DNA of 64,000 nt from Glycomyces tritici (GTDB taxonomy: Bacteria; Actinomycetota; Actinomycetes; Mycobacteriales; Micromonosporaceae), in NCBI RefSeq assembly GCF_030403505.1, contig NZ_JAUEMJ010000006.1:69126-133125 (forward strand), in the 5' to 3' direction. The notes beneath the pieces are model-generated. The model saw nothing but the letters and a program-made list of their open reading frames with translations, did no database searches and had not been told where the DNA came from. The translations under genes were made by a program, and so were the position numbers. This document shows positions 33,110 to 42,649 of the stretch, piece after piece. Each line of letters starts with the position of its first letter. Position 1 is the first letter of the stretch.

Positions 33110-34003
33110 CTAGGGCTCGTTCGGCGGCATCGGGCGGTCGGTCCCGCGATCGGTCCCGCGGTCGGTCCCGCGACCGGTGCCGGTGCCGCGCGGCCGGGCG
33201 CCCTCGGCCATCGCGCCGCCCATGGTGCCCGCCTCGCCCATCGCGCCCGTCGCCGGGGCCTGGGTGTCGGTGCTCGTCCCGTACCGGTCCGAGCTGTACG
33301 TCTGCGACATCGACGAGGTCGCGTCGCCGCTCCTGCCGGTGGCGGTCTTCATCTTCCCGGCCTCGTCCTCGGCGCTGTCGAGCATCCGCTCCCAGCGAGC
33401 ACGCATGGGGCCGACGAGCCCGCCGCCGACGCCGACGATGACGACGCCCGCGACCATCGCGAGGACGGTCCACATGATCGGCGTGGTGACCGTGGTGGCG
33501 ATCCCGACCTGCCCGAACGCGGCGACCGCGCCGAAGAACACGATCGCGACCTGGCAGATCCGCGCCACGGTCTTCCCGTAGCTGGTCTCCTCGAGGGTGC
33601 CGCTGACCAGGCCGTACACGGCATTGGCGATCGCGAACGCCACCACGACGATGACGAGCGCGACGAACAGCTGCGGCAGCCAGCCCACGAGCTGGTTGAT
33701 GAGGGTCGACACGGGGTTGTTCCCGAACGCGCCGAACGCGAGCTGCAGTGTGAACAGCAGCAGCGCGAAGTACACGAGCTTGCCGAGCAGGTCGCTCAGC
33801 TCGAACTTGCCGGTGAAGCGGCGCAGGCCCGATTTCGCGCCGACCTTGTCGAGGCCGACCTTGTGAAGCAGCTTGCCGACGAGTTTGCCTATCCACTTGC
33901 TGACGATCCAGCCGACGATGAGGATCGCCAGGAACGCCAGCGCGCGGGGCAGAAATGCTACGACGCTGTCCATCATGTTCTGGAAGCTCTGCGAGATGTC
34001 CAT
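33110..34003 (-). CDS. MscS-related membrane protein (conserved TM helix type)
   Basis: 297 residues with about five transmembrane helices. It has the repeated small-channel helix motif of the CmpX/TM_helix group related to MscS (ALAFLAILIVGWIVSKWIGK, then LGKLVYFALLLFTLQLAFGA), with G-rich helix ends, but no canonical MscS beta domain. The cytosolic C-terminus is low complexity and ends with GTDRGTDRGTDRP encoded by 12-bp repeats. Function could be osmotic/mechanosensory. TAGCCT six bases before the ATG suggests leaderless; GCGGAG could alternatively act as RBS. Confidence 0.8.
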   Translation of the reverse strand: MDISQSFQNMMDSVVAFLPRALAFLAILIVGWIVSKWIGKLVGKLLHKVGLDKVGAKSGLRRFTGKFELSDLLGKLVYFALLLFTLQLAFGAFGNNPVSTLINQLVGWLPQLFVALVIVVVAFAIANAVYGLVSGTLEETSYGKTVARICQVAIVFFGAVAAFGQVGIATTVTTPIMWTVLAMVAGVVIVGVGGGLVGPMRARWERMLDSAEDEAGKMKTATGRSGDATSSMSQTYSSDRYGTSTDTQAPATGAMGEAGTMGGAMAEGARPRGTGTGRGTDRGTDRGTDRPMPPNEP

Positions 34004-34102
34004 CTCCGCAGGCTAAGCCGGTTACCGCCGCTATTCGGGCGGTTTGCATAAGAAACACCCGACACCGGGGTAACTCGAAACGGTCACCCCGGACATTGCG
34101 CC

Positions 34103-34678
34103 CTAGGTGGGCCAAGTCCGCCAGTGCATCCACGACTTCGAGGGGGTCGGGCCGCGCTGGTCCTGGTAGCGGGAGAAGTTGGCGCCGGCGCCGTACGGGT
34201 TCTCGGCGGGGCTGGTGAGCCGGAAGACGCACAGCTGGCCGATCTTCATGCCGGGCCACAGCGTGATGGGGAGGTTCGCGACGTTGGAGAGCTCGAGCGT
34301 GACGTGCCCGGAGAAGCCCGGGTCGATGAACCCGGCGGTGGAGTGGGTGAGCAGGCCGAGGCGGCCGAGGCTGGACTTGCCTTCGAGGCGCGCGGCGAGG
34401 TCGTCGGGGAGGGTGAAGACCTCGAGGGTGGAGGCGAGCACGAACTCGCCGGGGTGGAGGACGAACGGCTCGTCGTGGCCGACCTCGACCTCCGCGGTGA
34501 GGTCGTCCTGCTGCTTGGAGGGGTCGATGTGGGTGTACTTCTGGTTGTTGAACACCCGGAAGCGCCGGTCGAGGCGGACGTCGATGCTGGAGGGCTGCAC
34601 GAGCTCGTCTTCGAACGGCTGGATGCCGAGGCGGTCGTTCTTGACGGCATCGAGGATGTCGCGGTCGCTAAGCAGCAT
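34103..34678 (-). CDS. dcd: dCTP deaminase
   Basis: 191 residues, full-length Dcd of the trimeric dUTPase superfamily. Conserved: LLSDRDI start, [43 protein letters not shown] with the catalytic Glu. Converts dCTP to dUTP; actinobacterial members are often bifunctional and give dUMP, which this sequence does not settle. TAACCT lies six bases before the ATG (leaderless). Confidence 0.95.
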   Translation of the reverse strand: MLLSDRDILDAVKNDRLGIQPFEDELVQPSSIDVRLDRRFRVFNNQKYTHIDPSKQQDDLTAEVEVGHDEPFVLHPGEFVLASTLEVFTLPDDLAARLEGKSSLGRLGLLTHSTAGFIDPGFSGHVTLELSNVANLPITLWPGMKIGQLCVFRLTSPAENPYGAGANFSRYQDQRGPTPSKSWMHWRTWPT

Positions 34679-34740
34679 GCGCCCAGGTTAATGGTCGGCC
34701 TGTAGGCGCAGCTCAACGGGCCCGAGGATGCGTGCGCGGC

Positions 34741-36879
34741 TCACGGTGCGGCGGGCGGGACGGCGTAGGCGACGGTGCCGAGGTCGTGGTACTCCCAGCC
34801 GGCGGGGACGAGGTCCGCGCACTCGTCGAGGTCTTCGGCGCAGACGATGGCGTCCATGGTCTCCGGTGGGGGCGGGGTCTGGCCGGGGACGATCGACTGG
34901 AGGGCGTAGAGCTCGGTGTCCTCGGGGAGGAGGATCCACCAGGCGTACTCCCAGGAGTCGTTGCCTTGGACGATGCCGACGCGTTCGGGGTCGACCGCGG
35001 CGACCGCGGCGGCGGCCTCCTCGTACTGGGGCAGCCATTCCTGGCGGCGCACGAAGCGCTCTTCGAGGTCGGTGACGCTGAAGACGGACCAGGTGCCGGC
35101 GAGGCGGCGCGGGTAGCCGTAGGCGACGGTGAGGATGCCGGCGAGCGAGGCGACGACGGCGACCACGGTGACGAGGACGCAGGCGGCCCGGCGGCGGCCC
35201 CGTTCGCGGGCGGTCGCGGCGAAGCCTTTGACCAGGGCGGCGGCGAGGAGTCCGGCGGCGGGGGCGCCGAGGACGACGAGGAACATGACGAGCCGGTTCA
35301 CCCAGGGCTGCCAGGAGACGGTGCAGACGACGCCGATGAAGGCGACGGCGAGTGCGGCGGCGTAGGCGCGGCGCAGGGCGGGGCCTTTGACGGCGAACCA
35401 GACGAGGCCGGCGAGGGCGGCGAGGCCGGTGACGGGGAACGCGGCGCGGTCTTCGTCGGGGTACCAGGCGCGCACGGGGAACGTGGTGGTGCCGAAGGTG
35501 ATCCGGGGGTCGTTGGGGTCGACGCCCATGAGGTTCGCGAGGCCGTTGATCAAGGCGGCGAACCCGTCGGAGAGGGGGAACAGGGGCGTGTCGAGGTTGG
35601 TCTGCGCGATGCGGAGGCCGTTGACGAGGAGCAGGCGCGGGTCGAGGGTCTGGACGCCGATGGATTCGCGCAGGACCTCGGGGCCGAGGGGGTGCCCGAA
35701 GGCCTGGTGCATGCGCAGGAGGAAGGGCCCGACCAGGACGAGGGCGATGGCGAGGACGGCGAGGGACGCGGCGACGGTGCCGGCGCGGGCGGTGGCGGCC
35801 CGTGAGGCGTCGGCGCGGGAGCACCGCTGGGGGCTGCGCCCGCAGAGGCAGGGGCGGCGCCGCCGGCCGTCGCGCACGAGCCGGCCGATGCCCCAGATGA
35901 GCAGGAGCGGGGCGGCGGCGAGGAGCCCGGTGCTCTTGGTGACGGCGATGAGCCCGAGGGCGAGTCCGAGGTAGAGCGCGTCGGAGCGGGGGGCGGTGAC
36001 GCGCAGGAGCGCGTCGCCGGGCCGGGTGAACTCGTCGAGGACGACCGTGGCGAGGCACGCGACCCAGGCGGCGGCGACGAGGTCGACCTGGGTGCTGGAG
36101 GCCTGGAGGAGCACTTCGGGGGTGGTGGTGAGGATGAAGACGGTGGCGAGCTGGGCGACGGGTCCGCCGCCGAGCTGCGCGGCGATCCGGGAGGCGGCGA
36201 GGGCCGCGCCGACGCCGGCGAGGAGCTGGAGGAGGTTGTAGGCGCCGTCGCCGCCGGAGACGAGCCGCAGGTGGGTGAGGAGGTATTCGGAGCCGGGCCC
36301 GATGTCGACCTGCCGGTGGATGTCCGTGGGGTAGACGGCGACGGAGGCGTTCTGGATCCAGTGCTCGATGCGCGGCAGGTGGTAGGTCTGGGAGTCGAAG
36401 TTGTTGGGTGACGAGCTGATCGCGAGGACGGCGACGCTGATGGCGAGGATCGCGATGACGCAGCCGAGGGCCCACTGCCAGGCGGGGGCCGCGGCGGCGG
36501 CGGACTTGGTGCGCCGCCAGGTGCGGCGGGTGGCGCCGCGGCGCGAGCGCAGTTCCTCGCGGAGGGCGCCGAAGGCCTGGCCGCGGCCGCCGGAGCCGTC
36601 GTCCGGGGTTACGTCCCGAACAGCGCGCGCGAGCACGGCGGCGACGACGGCGACGGTGGCCGCGATCCACGCGGCGAGCACCGTGAAGGTGGTCAGCGCG
36701 GTGAACGCGGAGGCGGCCTCGACGACACCGACCGCGTACGCCCCCAACAGGATCGATGCCCGCACGACGGCGAGCCGCGCGGGGGCGAGGACGGCCCCGT
36801 CGCGGGGGCGGAGGGCGTAGGCGAGCGCCGGAAGCAGGAGCAGGAGCCACAGGACGAGCAGCACTGCTTCATTCAACAC
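34741..36879 (-). CDS. polytopic glycosyltransferase-like (GT39/ArnT-type) membrane protein
   Basis: 712 residues with about 11-13 transmembrane helices. After two N-terminal helices and a basic cytosolic loop (about 80-130), the first external loop has the NNFDSQTYHLPRIEHW motif, resembling the Asp-containing loop of GT-C (GT39/83) transferases that use polyprenyl-phosphate sugars. A late soluble stretch follows the last helices. Start is a GTG at 36879; RBS is weak. It is divergent from a GT2 gene that could make its polyprenyl-phosphate sugar donor, a common pairing. Acceptor unknown. Confidence 0.75.
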   Translation of the reverse strand: MLNEAVLLVLWLLLLLPALAYALRPRDGAVLAPARLAVVRASILLGAYAVGVVEAASAFTALTTFTVLAAWIAATVAVVAAVLARAVRDVTPDDGSGGRGQAFGALREELRSRRGATRRTWRRTKSAAAAAPAWQWALGCVIAILAISVAVLAISSSPNNFDSQTYHLPRIEHWIQNASVAVYPTDIHRQVDIGPGSEYLLTHLRLVSGGDGAYNLLQLLAGVGAALAASRIAAQLGGGPVAQLATVFILTTTPEVLLQASSTQVDLVAAAWVACLATVVLDEFTRPGDALLRVTAPRSDALYLGLALGLIAVTKSTGLLAAAPLLLIWGIGRLVRDGRRRRPCLCGRSPQRCSRADASRAATARAGTVAASLAVLAIALVLVGPFLLRMHQAFGHPLGPEVLRESIGVQTLDPRLLLVNGLRIAQTNLDTPLFPLSDGFAALINGLANLMGVDPNDPRITFGTTTFPVRAWYPDEDRAAFPVTGLAALAGLVWFAVKGPALRRAYAAALAVAFIGVVCTVSWQPWVNRLVMFLVVLGAPAAGLLAAALVKGFAATARERGRRRAACVLVTVVAVVASLAGILTVAYGYPRRLAGTWSVFSVTDLEERFVRRQEWLPQYEEAAAAVAAVDPERVGIVQGNDSWEYAWWILLPEDTELYALQSIVPGQTPPPPETMDAIVCAEDLDECADLVPAGWEYHDLGTVAYAVPPAAP

Positions 36880-36958
36880 GACCCGTCCGGCCGATGCCGT
36901 CCTGGCATGAGCGCGTTATGGTTGTGCAATCTTGTTCGATCCGCGGGATGGGGCAGCA

Positions 36959-37654
36959 ATGCTGTTGTCGATTCTCGTTCCGGTCTTCAATGAGGAACGC
37001 CTCGCTGCCGGAACGTTGAAAGAGCTGCTCGCAGTGGAGTTCCCCTGCGAGACCGAGATCGTTGCCGTCGATGACGGCTCCCGCGATCGTTCCTGGGAGG
37101 TCCTCCAGACCTTTGAGGACAATCCACGGGTGCGGTTGATCCGCCACGACCGCAACAGAGGAAAGGGCGCGGCGATCCGCACGGCGGCCAAGGCCGCCCA
37201 CGGCGACCACGTCGTCGTGTTCGACGCGGACGGCGAGTACGACGCCAACGACCTGCCCCGGCTGCTCACGCCGGTCCTCGACGGCAAGGCCGAGGTGGTG
37301 TACGGGTCGCGCTCGTTCGGCTCGCACTCGGCCTACTCGTTCTGGTACGTGATGGGCAACAAGGGCATCACCCTGGCCGCGAACATCCTGTTCAACTCGT
37401 ACATCTCGGACCTGGAGACCTGCTACAAGCTCCTGCCGCGCCAGATGTACCTGGACTTGAACATCCGCTCGGGCGGCTTCGGCATGGAGGCCGAACTGAC
37501 CGCGAAGCTCCTCAAAATGGGCATCCGCCCCTATGAGGTGCCGATCTCCTACACGGCGCGCAGCCGCGAGGAGGGCAAGAAGATCACCTGGACGGACGGC
37601 GTGCAGGCCCTCTGGCTCCTCGGCCGCGAGCGCGTCCGCCGCTCCAAGCGCTAG
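36959..37654 (+). CDS. family 2 glycosyltransferase (polyprenyl-phosphate type)
   Basis: 231 residues, GT-A fold: LSILVPVFNEERL start, VAVDDGSRDRSW, DRNRGKGAAIRT, the DxD motif in VVFDADGEYD and a DLETCYKLLPR segment of DPM1/polyprenyl-phosphate sugar synthases. No membrane anchor. Likely makes polyprenyl-phosphate mannose or glucose for a GT-C partner such as the divergent gene at 34741. ATG 36959 has GGATGGGG upstream; a TTG at 36932 in frame is less likely. Confidence 0.88.
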   Translation: MLLSILVPVFNEERLAAGTLKELLAVEFPCETEIVAVDDGSRDRSWEVLQTFEDNPRVRLIRHDRNRGKGAAIRTAAKAAHGDHVVVFDADGEYDANDLPRLLTPVLDGKAEVVYGSRSFGSHSAYSFWYVMGNKGITLAANILFNSYISDLETCYKLLPRQMYLDLNIRSGGFGMEAELTAKLLKMGIRPYEVPISYTARSREEGKKITWTDGVQALWLLGRERVRRSKR

Positions 37655-37661
37655 CCGCCCC

Positions 37662-39281
37662 TCACGCGGCGGCGGTGCGCCATTCCTGGTGCTCGTCGCC
37701 TTCGGTGCAGGGGCTGAGCGTCGGCGTGCCCTCGAGGGCGGTCAGGCAGTGGTTCCCGTCGCCTTCGGCGCGGACCGTCCAGAAGTCGGCCTGCTCCGTC
37801 TCGCCAGTGCCCGCAAAGTCGGTGCGCACGTATGTGAACTGCCAGGTCGTGCCCTCGCACGCCGCTGCGAAGCCGAGCTGCTCGGCGTCCCATTCGATGC
37901 AGCCGAGCGGCTCGCCCTCCGCGTCGGCGGCGCTGATGCGCAGCGCCTCGCCTTCGGCGGCGAACACGAACTCGTCGATCCCGTCCTCGCCGCACGCCCC
38001 CATCGCGGTGCTCGGCGCGGCCTCGTCGGCGTAGCCGAGCAGGCAGTCGCCGCTCGCGGCGTTCACGAGCGGCCCGGTGCCCGGGGCCGCGGGCGGCGTC
38101 GCGGCGGCCGCCTCACTGGTCGCCGCATCGCCAGGCGCCTCCTCATGCGGGGCCCCCGCCGATGAGGGGTCCCCGCCGGTCGGGTCCGCGCTCGCGCCCT
38201 GCCCTTCCGGTTCGTCCTCGTCGAAGAACTGCATGGCGCCCAAGGTCAGGGCGACGGCGGCGACCACGGCCGCGAGCCCGAGCAGGACGCCCCGCCCGCG
38301 CCGCCGCTGGGGCGGCGGAGGCGGAGGCGGAGGCGACGGCGGCAGGGCGGCGGCCGGCACGGGCGCGGGCGGGCGCGACGGTGACGACGACACCAGCAGG
38401 TCCACTGTGGTGCGGTTGGGTTCGGGCGGCGGGGCGACCGGTTTCGCGTGCGCGGCGGCCACTCTGCACTCCTGGGCGAACATCGCCGCGGAGGCCGGGC
38501 GGTCCTCGGGGTCCTTCGCGAGCGCCCAGTCGACGAGTTCGGCCACCGCGGTCGGCACGTGCGCGGGCAGCGGCGGCGGGGCCTCGTGCAGGTGCCCGGC
38601 GATCACGGCCGCGGGCGAGTCCCGCGTGAACGGCCTGGCTCCGGAGAGGCATTCGTAGGCGATGACGCCGAGCGCGTACAGGTCCGACGCCGCCGTCGGC
38701 GCTTCGCCGCGCAGCTGCTCGGGCGAGGCGTAGCCGACGGTGCCGAGCGCGGTCCCCGCGGCGGTCAGTGCGGCGCCGTCGCGGCGCATCGCGATCCCGA
38801 AGTCCAGCACCGTGGGCGCGCCCTTGGCGTCGACGATGATGTTGGCGGGCTTGACGTCCCGGTGCACGATCCCGGCCCGATGCGCGGCCTCGAGCGCGTC
38901 CGCGATCTGCGCGAGCAGGGGCAGCGCCCAGTGGGCGGGCAGCGGCGCGTGCCGCTCGATGACCGCGTGCAGCGACGGGCCCTCCAGGTACTGCATGACC
39001 AGGTAGGTGACGGCCTCGCCGTGCTCGTCGCGTTCGGCGCGGACGTCGAAGACATCGACCACGCCGGGCGCGTGCAGGGCCGCGACGGTGCGGGCCTCCT
39101 CGACGAAGCGCCGCCCGAAGCGCTCGTCGTCCGAGAGCGCCGCGTGCAGGACTTTCAGCGCGACGGTCCGGCGGAGCATGGTGTCCTCGGCCCGCCAGAC
39201 CTCACCCATCCCCCCGGCGCCGATCCGTTGCTGGAGGAGGTAGCGGCTGCCAAGCAGCACACCGGGTCTCGTGAGGAGCAT
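37662..39281 (-). CDS. Ser/Thr protein kinase with external lectin-like domain
   Basis: 539 residues. Hanks kinase domain at about 12-270: glycine loop GAGGMGEV, Lys in VALKVL, catalytic loop HRDVKPAN, DFG, activation loop GTVGYASPEQL. A Pro-rich juxtamembrane linker and one transmembrane helix (VLLGLAAVVAAVALTLGAMQ) lead to an extracellular C-terminal domain with paired cysteines and a final QEW, suggestive of a ricin-type trefoil. It lacks PASTA repeats. CATAAT seven bases before the ATG suggests leaderless. Convergent with the GT2 gene (7-bp gap). Confidence 0.92.
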   Translation of the reverse strand: MLLTRPGVLLGSRYLLQQRIGAGGMGEVWRAEDTMLRRTVALKVLHAALSDDERFGRRFVEEARTVAALHAPGVVDVFDVRAERDEHGEAVTYLVMQYLEGPSLHAVIERHAPLPAHWALPLLAQIADALEAAHRAGIVHRDVKPANIIVDAKGAPTVLDFGIAMRRDGAALTAAGTALGTVGYASPEQLRGEAPTAASDLYALGVIAYECLSGARPFTRDSPAAVIAGHLHEAPPPLPAHVPTAVAELVDWALAKDPEDRPASAAMFAQECRVAAAHAKPVAPPPEPNRTTVDLLVSSSPSRPPAPVPAAALPPSPPPPPPPPQRRRGRGVLLGLAAVVAAVALTLGAMQFFDEDEPEGQGASADPTGGDPSSAGAPHEEAPGDAATSEAAAATPPAAPGTGPLVNAASGDCLLGYADEAAPSTAMGACGEDGIDEFVFAAEGEALRISAADAEGEPLGCIEWDAEQLGFAAACEGTTWQFTYVRTDFAGTGETEQADFWTVRAEGDGNHCLTALEGTPTLSPCTEGDEHQEWRTAAA

Positions 39282-39437
39282 GGCGCCGATTATGACCGCC
39301 TCCGGCCACTACGCGCAGTTCGCACGAGGCCTGCCGAGCGTGACCGGTCGGCTGACGGATGCGGCTACCGTCGTTCGGTTCGTAGCGTGGCCTGGGACGG
39401 GCCGCCGCACCGGCGGCCCGGACGAGGGGGCACCACC

Positions 39438-40622
39438 ATGAACGAGAGCGCGAACGGCGTGCGGCAGTGGCTCGAGGCCGCGGCCCGGCCCGTGGACGAC
39501 TTCGCGGCGCTGCGCGGCATCATCGGCGACGCCGAGGTCGTCGCCTTCGGGGAGACCACCCGCGCCGCCCACGAGATCGACCACTACCGACTGCAGGCCT
39601 TCCGGTTCCTGGTCGAGGAGCTCGGCTTCCGGGCGCTCGCCGTCAACGACGACGCGATCGTGGCCGAACGCCTCGACGACTACGTGCGCCGCGGCGACGA
39701 CGACCCGGCCGAGGCGCTCGGCGCGGCCTGGCCGCCCTGGCGCACCGAGGAGACCGTCGCGGTCCTGGAGTGGATGCGCGCCTACAACCGGGAGCACCCC
39801 GCGGACCCGGTGCGGCTCTTCGGCACCAACGCGGCCGGGGCGCAGGCGTATCACTACGACGCGGTCGTCGACTACGTGCGCCGCGCGGCCCCGGGCCGCC
39901 TCGACGAGCTCAAGGCCCATCTCGCTCCCCCGCGCAGCGCCCACAGGATCGACGAGCACGTGCAGCGCTTCCGCGGCGTCCACCCGGGCAAGCCGTTCGC
40001 CGAGTCCGCCCGCGAGGCCCACGACCTCGTCGCGTCCCTGCCCGCCGACCCCGAGCGCGACCACGTGCTGCGCTACGCCCGGACCATCTGGGAGCACCAT
40101 TCGTCCACCGTGGCGGCGGGCGTCGACTTCGGCGCGGCCATGAAGCGGGTCGCCGGGGAGATCCTGCGGCAGCACGAGCGCACCGGCGCCAAGACCGTGT
40201 TCTGGGACGGCATCGCCGCCGTCGCCGCCTCCGACGCGATGTCGGTCGGGATCGGGTCCGGCGAGCCGTTCACGTCCGTGGGCGGCCACCTGCGCGAGCG
40301 CCTCGGCGCGAAGTACCTGCCGGTCATGATCGGGTTCGGCGAGGGCGAGATCCACGAGGGCGTCAAGGTGCCCGCGCCGCCGGCCGACTACGTCGAGGCG
40401 GTCCTGCGGGGCGACGAGCCGTTCGTCCTCGACCTGCGCACCGCGCCCGAGGAGGCCGCGGCGTGGCTGCGGGGCAGCCGCAAGGTGCGGGTCGTCCCCG
40501 GGGTCTACGACCCCGCCGAGGACGAGAAGCACCACGTGGTCGCGCCGTCGTTCGCCGCCTGGTTCGACGCGTTCGCGTACTTCCCGCGCATCGGGCCGAC
40601 CGCGGTCCTGCGGTCGCGTTGA
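39438..40622 (+). CDS. erythromycin esterase-like protein lacking usual His residues
   Basis: 394 residues of the erythromycin esterase superfamily by overall layout: AEVVAFGETTRAAHEI near residue 33-47, FLVEELGFRALAV, WMRAYNREHP, a central helical region and IGFGEGEIHEG. In characterised Ere enzymes the GExxH motif supplies a catalytic His; here the position is Arg (GETTR, residue 42). The later WxxxxH-type His region reads VFWDGIAAVAAS. So hydrolytic activity on macrolides is doubtful. RBS GAGGGGG precedes the ATG. Stands alone, convergent with lutC. Confidence 0.75.
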   Translation: MNESANGVRQWLEAAARPVDDFAALRGIIGDAEVVAFGETTRAAHEIDHYRLQAFRFLVEELGFRALAVNDDAIVAERLDDYVRRGDDDPAEALGAAWPPWRTEETVAVLEWMRAYNREHPADPVRLFGTNAAGAQAYHYDAVVDYVRRAAPGRLDELKAHLAPPRSAHRIDEHVQRFRGVHPGKPFAESAREAHDLVASLPADPERDHVLRYARTIWEHHSSTVAAGVDFGAAMKRVAGEILRQHERTGAKTVFWDGIAAVAASDAMSVGIGSGEPFTSVGGHLRERLGAKYLPVMIGFGEGEIHEGVKVPAPPADYVEAVLRGDEPFVLDLRTAPEEAAAWLRGSRKVRVVPGVYDPAEDEKHHVVAPSFAAWFDAFAYFPRIGPTAVLRSR

Positions 40623-40625
40623 GCC

Positions 40626-41225
40626 TCAGAGCAGGACGACGTCGAGGCGGCGCGGGCCGTGCACGCCCTCGACGCGCTGCAGCTCGATGTCGCTCGTCGC
40701 CGAGGGCCCCGAGATCCAGGTCTGCGGGGCCGTGGGGTCGAGCATCGGCAGCGCCTCGGCGAGGTGGCCCCGGATCTGCTCGCGCCGGACCACCACCACA
40801 TGGTGGTCCGGCACCAGCGTGATCGCCCTGCGGCCCTGGGCCGCACCGGTGTCGAGCATGATCGTGCCGGAAACGGCGACGGCCGCGGCGCAGCCGGTGA
40901 GGACCGCGTCCATGCCGTCGAGGTCCGCTGTGGACAGACCGGTGTCGGGGACGAACTCGGCCCCGCCGAGCCGCCAGTCCGCGGGGAGGTCGGCGGGCAC
41001 GACGACCCGCTTCGCGTCGCCCAGGGCCGCACTGATCGCGGCGAGGCCGTGGTGGACGTTGGCCTTGTAGTCGACCAGCCGGTCGATGAGCATCGCGGTG
41101 GTGTCGGTGTCCGCCTCCAGCGCCCGCCGGTACTCGCGCGGCGGCTCGGGGGCCTCGCCCGCGCCGTCCAGGGCCTTGCGCATCCGCGCCAGGATCTCCT
41201 CGCGCGCCGTGGGTCTCGTGGTCAT
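40626..41225 (-). CDS. lutC: lactate utilisation protein C (LUD domain)
   Basis: 199 residues, single LUD domain (TTRPTAREEILARMRKALDG start; DAVLTGCAAAVAVSGTIMLD; VPDHHVVVV; ISGPSATSDIELQRVEGVHG). With LutA and LutB it forms the iron-sulfur L-lactate oxidase system. Its ATG overlaps the lutB stop (ATGA, 41222-41225). Last gene of the gntR-lutABC unit; ends four bases from the convergent esterase-like gene. Confidence 0.93.
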   Translation of the reverse strand: MTTRPTAREEILARMRKALDGAGEAPEPPREYRRALEADTDTTAMLIDRLVDYKANVHHGLAAISAALGDAKRVVVPADLPADWRLGGAEFVPDTGLSTADLDGMDAVLTGCAAAVAVSGTIMLDTGAAQGRRAITLVPDHHVVVVRREQIRGHLAEALPMLDPTAPQTWISGPSATSDIELQRVEGVHGPRRLDVVLL

Positions 41226-42649
41226 CGGCCCCGCTCCTTCCACCAGTCCCGGAAGTCCTCCTTCGGCGGCACCGGCAGGTCCCGGCTCACCGTCCACCGC
41301 GAGCCCGGCCACGGGAGCCGGCGCAGGAAGCCCTTGCGGCGCCAGGGCGTCGACCCCAGGCGCGCGGCGCGCAGCGCGGCCCGCCAGAGTCCCGGCCGGG
41401 ACATCACCGCCGCGGCCGCGCGCATCGCGGCCTGCTCCCCCGCCTGGTGCGGGCCCTGCTGGCGCAGGTGGACGAGCACTTCGGGGATGTTGATCTTGAC
41501 CGGGCAGACCTCGTAGCAGGCCCCGCACAGGCTCGAGGCGTACGGCAGGTCGTCGTGCCGCCCCGGTTCGAGCTGGGGCGCTAGGATCGCGCCGATCGGG
41601 CCCGGGTAGACGTGGCCGTACGCGTGCCCGCCCGTGCGCTCGTACACCGGGCACACGTTGAGGCAGGCCGAGCAGCGGATGCACGAGAGCGCCTGGCGCC
41701 CGACCTCGTCGGCGAGCACGCCGGTGCGCCCGTTGTCGAGGAGGATCACGTGCACGTCCTTCGGCCCGTCGCCCTCACGCGCGCCCGTCCACACGGAGGT
41801 GTACGGGTTCATCCGCTCCCCTGTGGAGGAGCGCGGGAGGAGCTGCATGAAGACCTCGAGGTCCGCGAAGCGCGGCAGCAGCTTCTCGATGCCCACGATG
41901 CTGATCAGCGTCTCCGGCATCGTGAGGCACATGCGGCCGTTGCCCTCGGACTCCACGACGACCAGCGACCCGGTCTCGGCGACGGCGAAGTTCGCGCCCG
42001 AGACGGCCACCTTCGCCGAGAGGAACCGGCGTCGCAGGTGGAGCCTCGCGGCCTCGGCCAGCGCGGCCGGCTCGTCCGTCAGCCCGCTCGGCGCGTCCCC
42101 CATCCGCTGGTCGAAGATGTCGCGGATCTGGGTGCGGTTGTAGTGGATCGCGGGCACGAGGATGTGGCTCGGCTTGTCCTCGGCGAGCTGCACGATGAGT
42201 TCGGCCAGGTCGGTCTCGTAGGCCTTGAGGCCGACGTTTTCGAAGTGCTCGTTGAGCTCGATCTCCTGGGTGGCCATGGACTTGACCTTGACGACTTCGC
42301 CGGCCCCGGCCTCGCGCACCAGGCGTGCGGCGATCTCGTTGGCCTCCTTGGCGTCCCGGGCCCAGTGGACCTGGGCTCCGGCGGCGGTGGCGTTGCGTTC
42401 GAACTCGACGGCGAGTTCGGGGAGGCGGTGCTGCACGTCCGCTTTGATCGCGGCGGCGGCGTCGCGCAGGGGCTCCCAGTCGTCGAGCTCCCCGGCGACG
42501 CCTGCGCGCTTGGCGCGGATGGTGCCGGTGGCGTGGGCGAGGTTCTTGCGCAGCTGCGGCATGCCGAGGGCGACCTTGGCGGCCTTGGGGAACGGCGCGT
42601 CGGCGGGGATGAGCGAGGCGGCCGGGACGAACGAGGGCTCGGTGGTCAT
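41222..42649 (-). CDS. lutB: lactate utilisation iron-sulfur protein B
   Basis: 475 residues: LUD domain in the first two thirds (GLKAYETDLAELIVQLAEDK; AETGSLVVVESEGNGRM), then two 4Fe-4S motifs CIRCSACLNVCPVY and SLCGACYEVCPVK, then a helical tail. Electron-transfer subunit of L-lactate oxidation. The ATG overlaps the lutA stop by four bases (42646-42649). Linked to the L-fucose operon, whose product is L-lactate. Confidence 0.95.
   Translation of the reverse strand: MTTEPSFVPAASLIPADAPFPKAAKVALGMPQLRKNLAHATGTIRAKRAGVAGELDDWEPLRDAAAAIKADVQHRLPELAVEFERNATAAGAQVHWARDAKEANEIAARLVREAGAGEVVKVKSMATQEIELNEHFENVGLKAYETDLAELIVQLAEDKPSHILVPAIHYNRTQIRDIFDQRMGDAPSGLTDEPAALAEAARLHLRRRFLSAKVAVSGANFAVAETGSLVVVESEGNGRMCLTMPETLISIVGIEKLLPRFADLEVFMQLLPRSSTGERMNPYTSVWTGAREGDGPKDVHVILLDNGRTGVLADEVGRQALSCIRCSACLNVCPVYERTGGHAYGHVYPGPIGAILAPQLEPGRHDDLPYASSLCGACYEVCPVKINIPEVLVHLRQQGPHQAGEQAAMRAAAAVMSRPGLWRAALRAARLGSTPWRRKGFLRRLPWPGSRWTVSRDLPVPPKEDFRDWWKERGR

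Noticed and set aside
32715..34259. 514-codon minus-strand frame spanning the tandem repeats and MscS-like gene
   Set aside because: Repeat units are not multiples of three and the MscS-like frame is clearly the real one.
40626..42649. Single fused lutB-lutC frame
   Set aside because: Distinct ATGA overlap and separate LUD starts show two genes.
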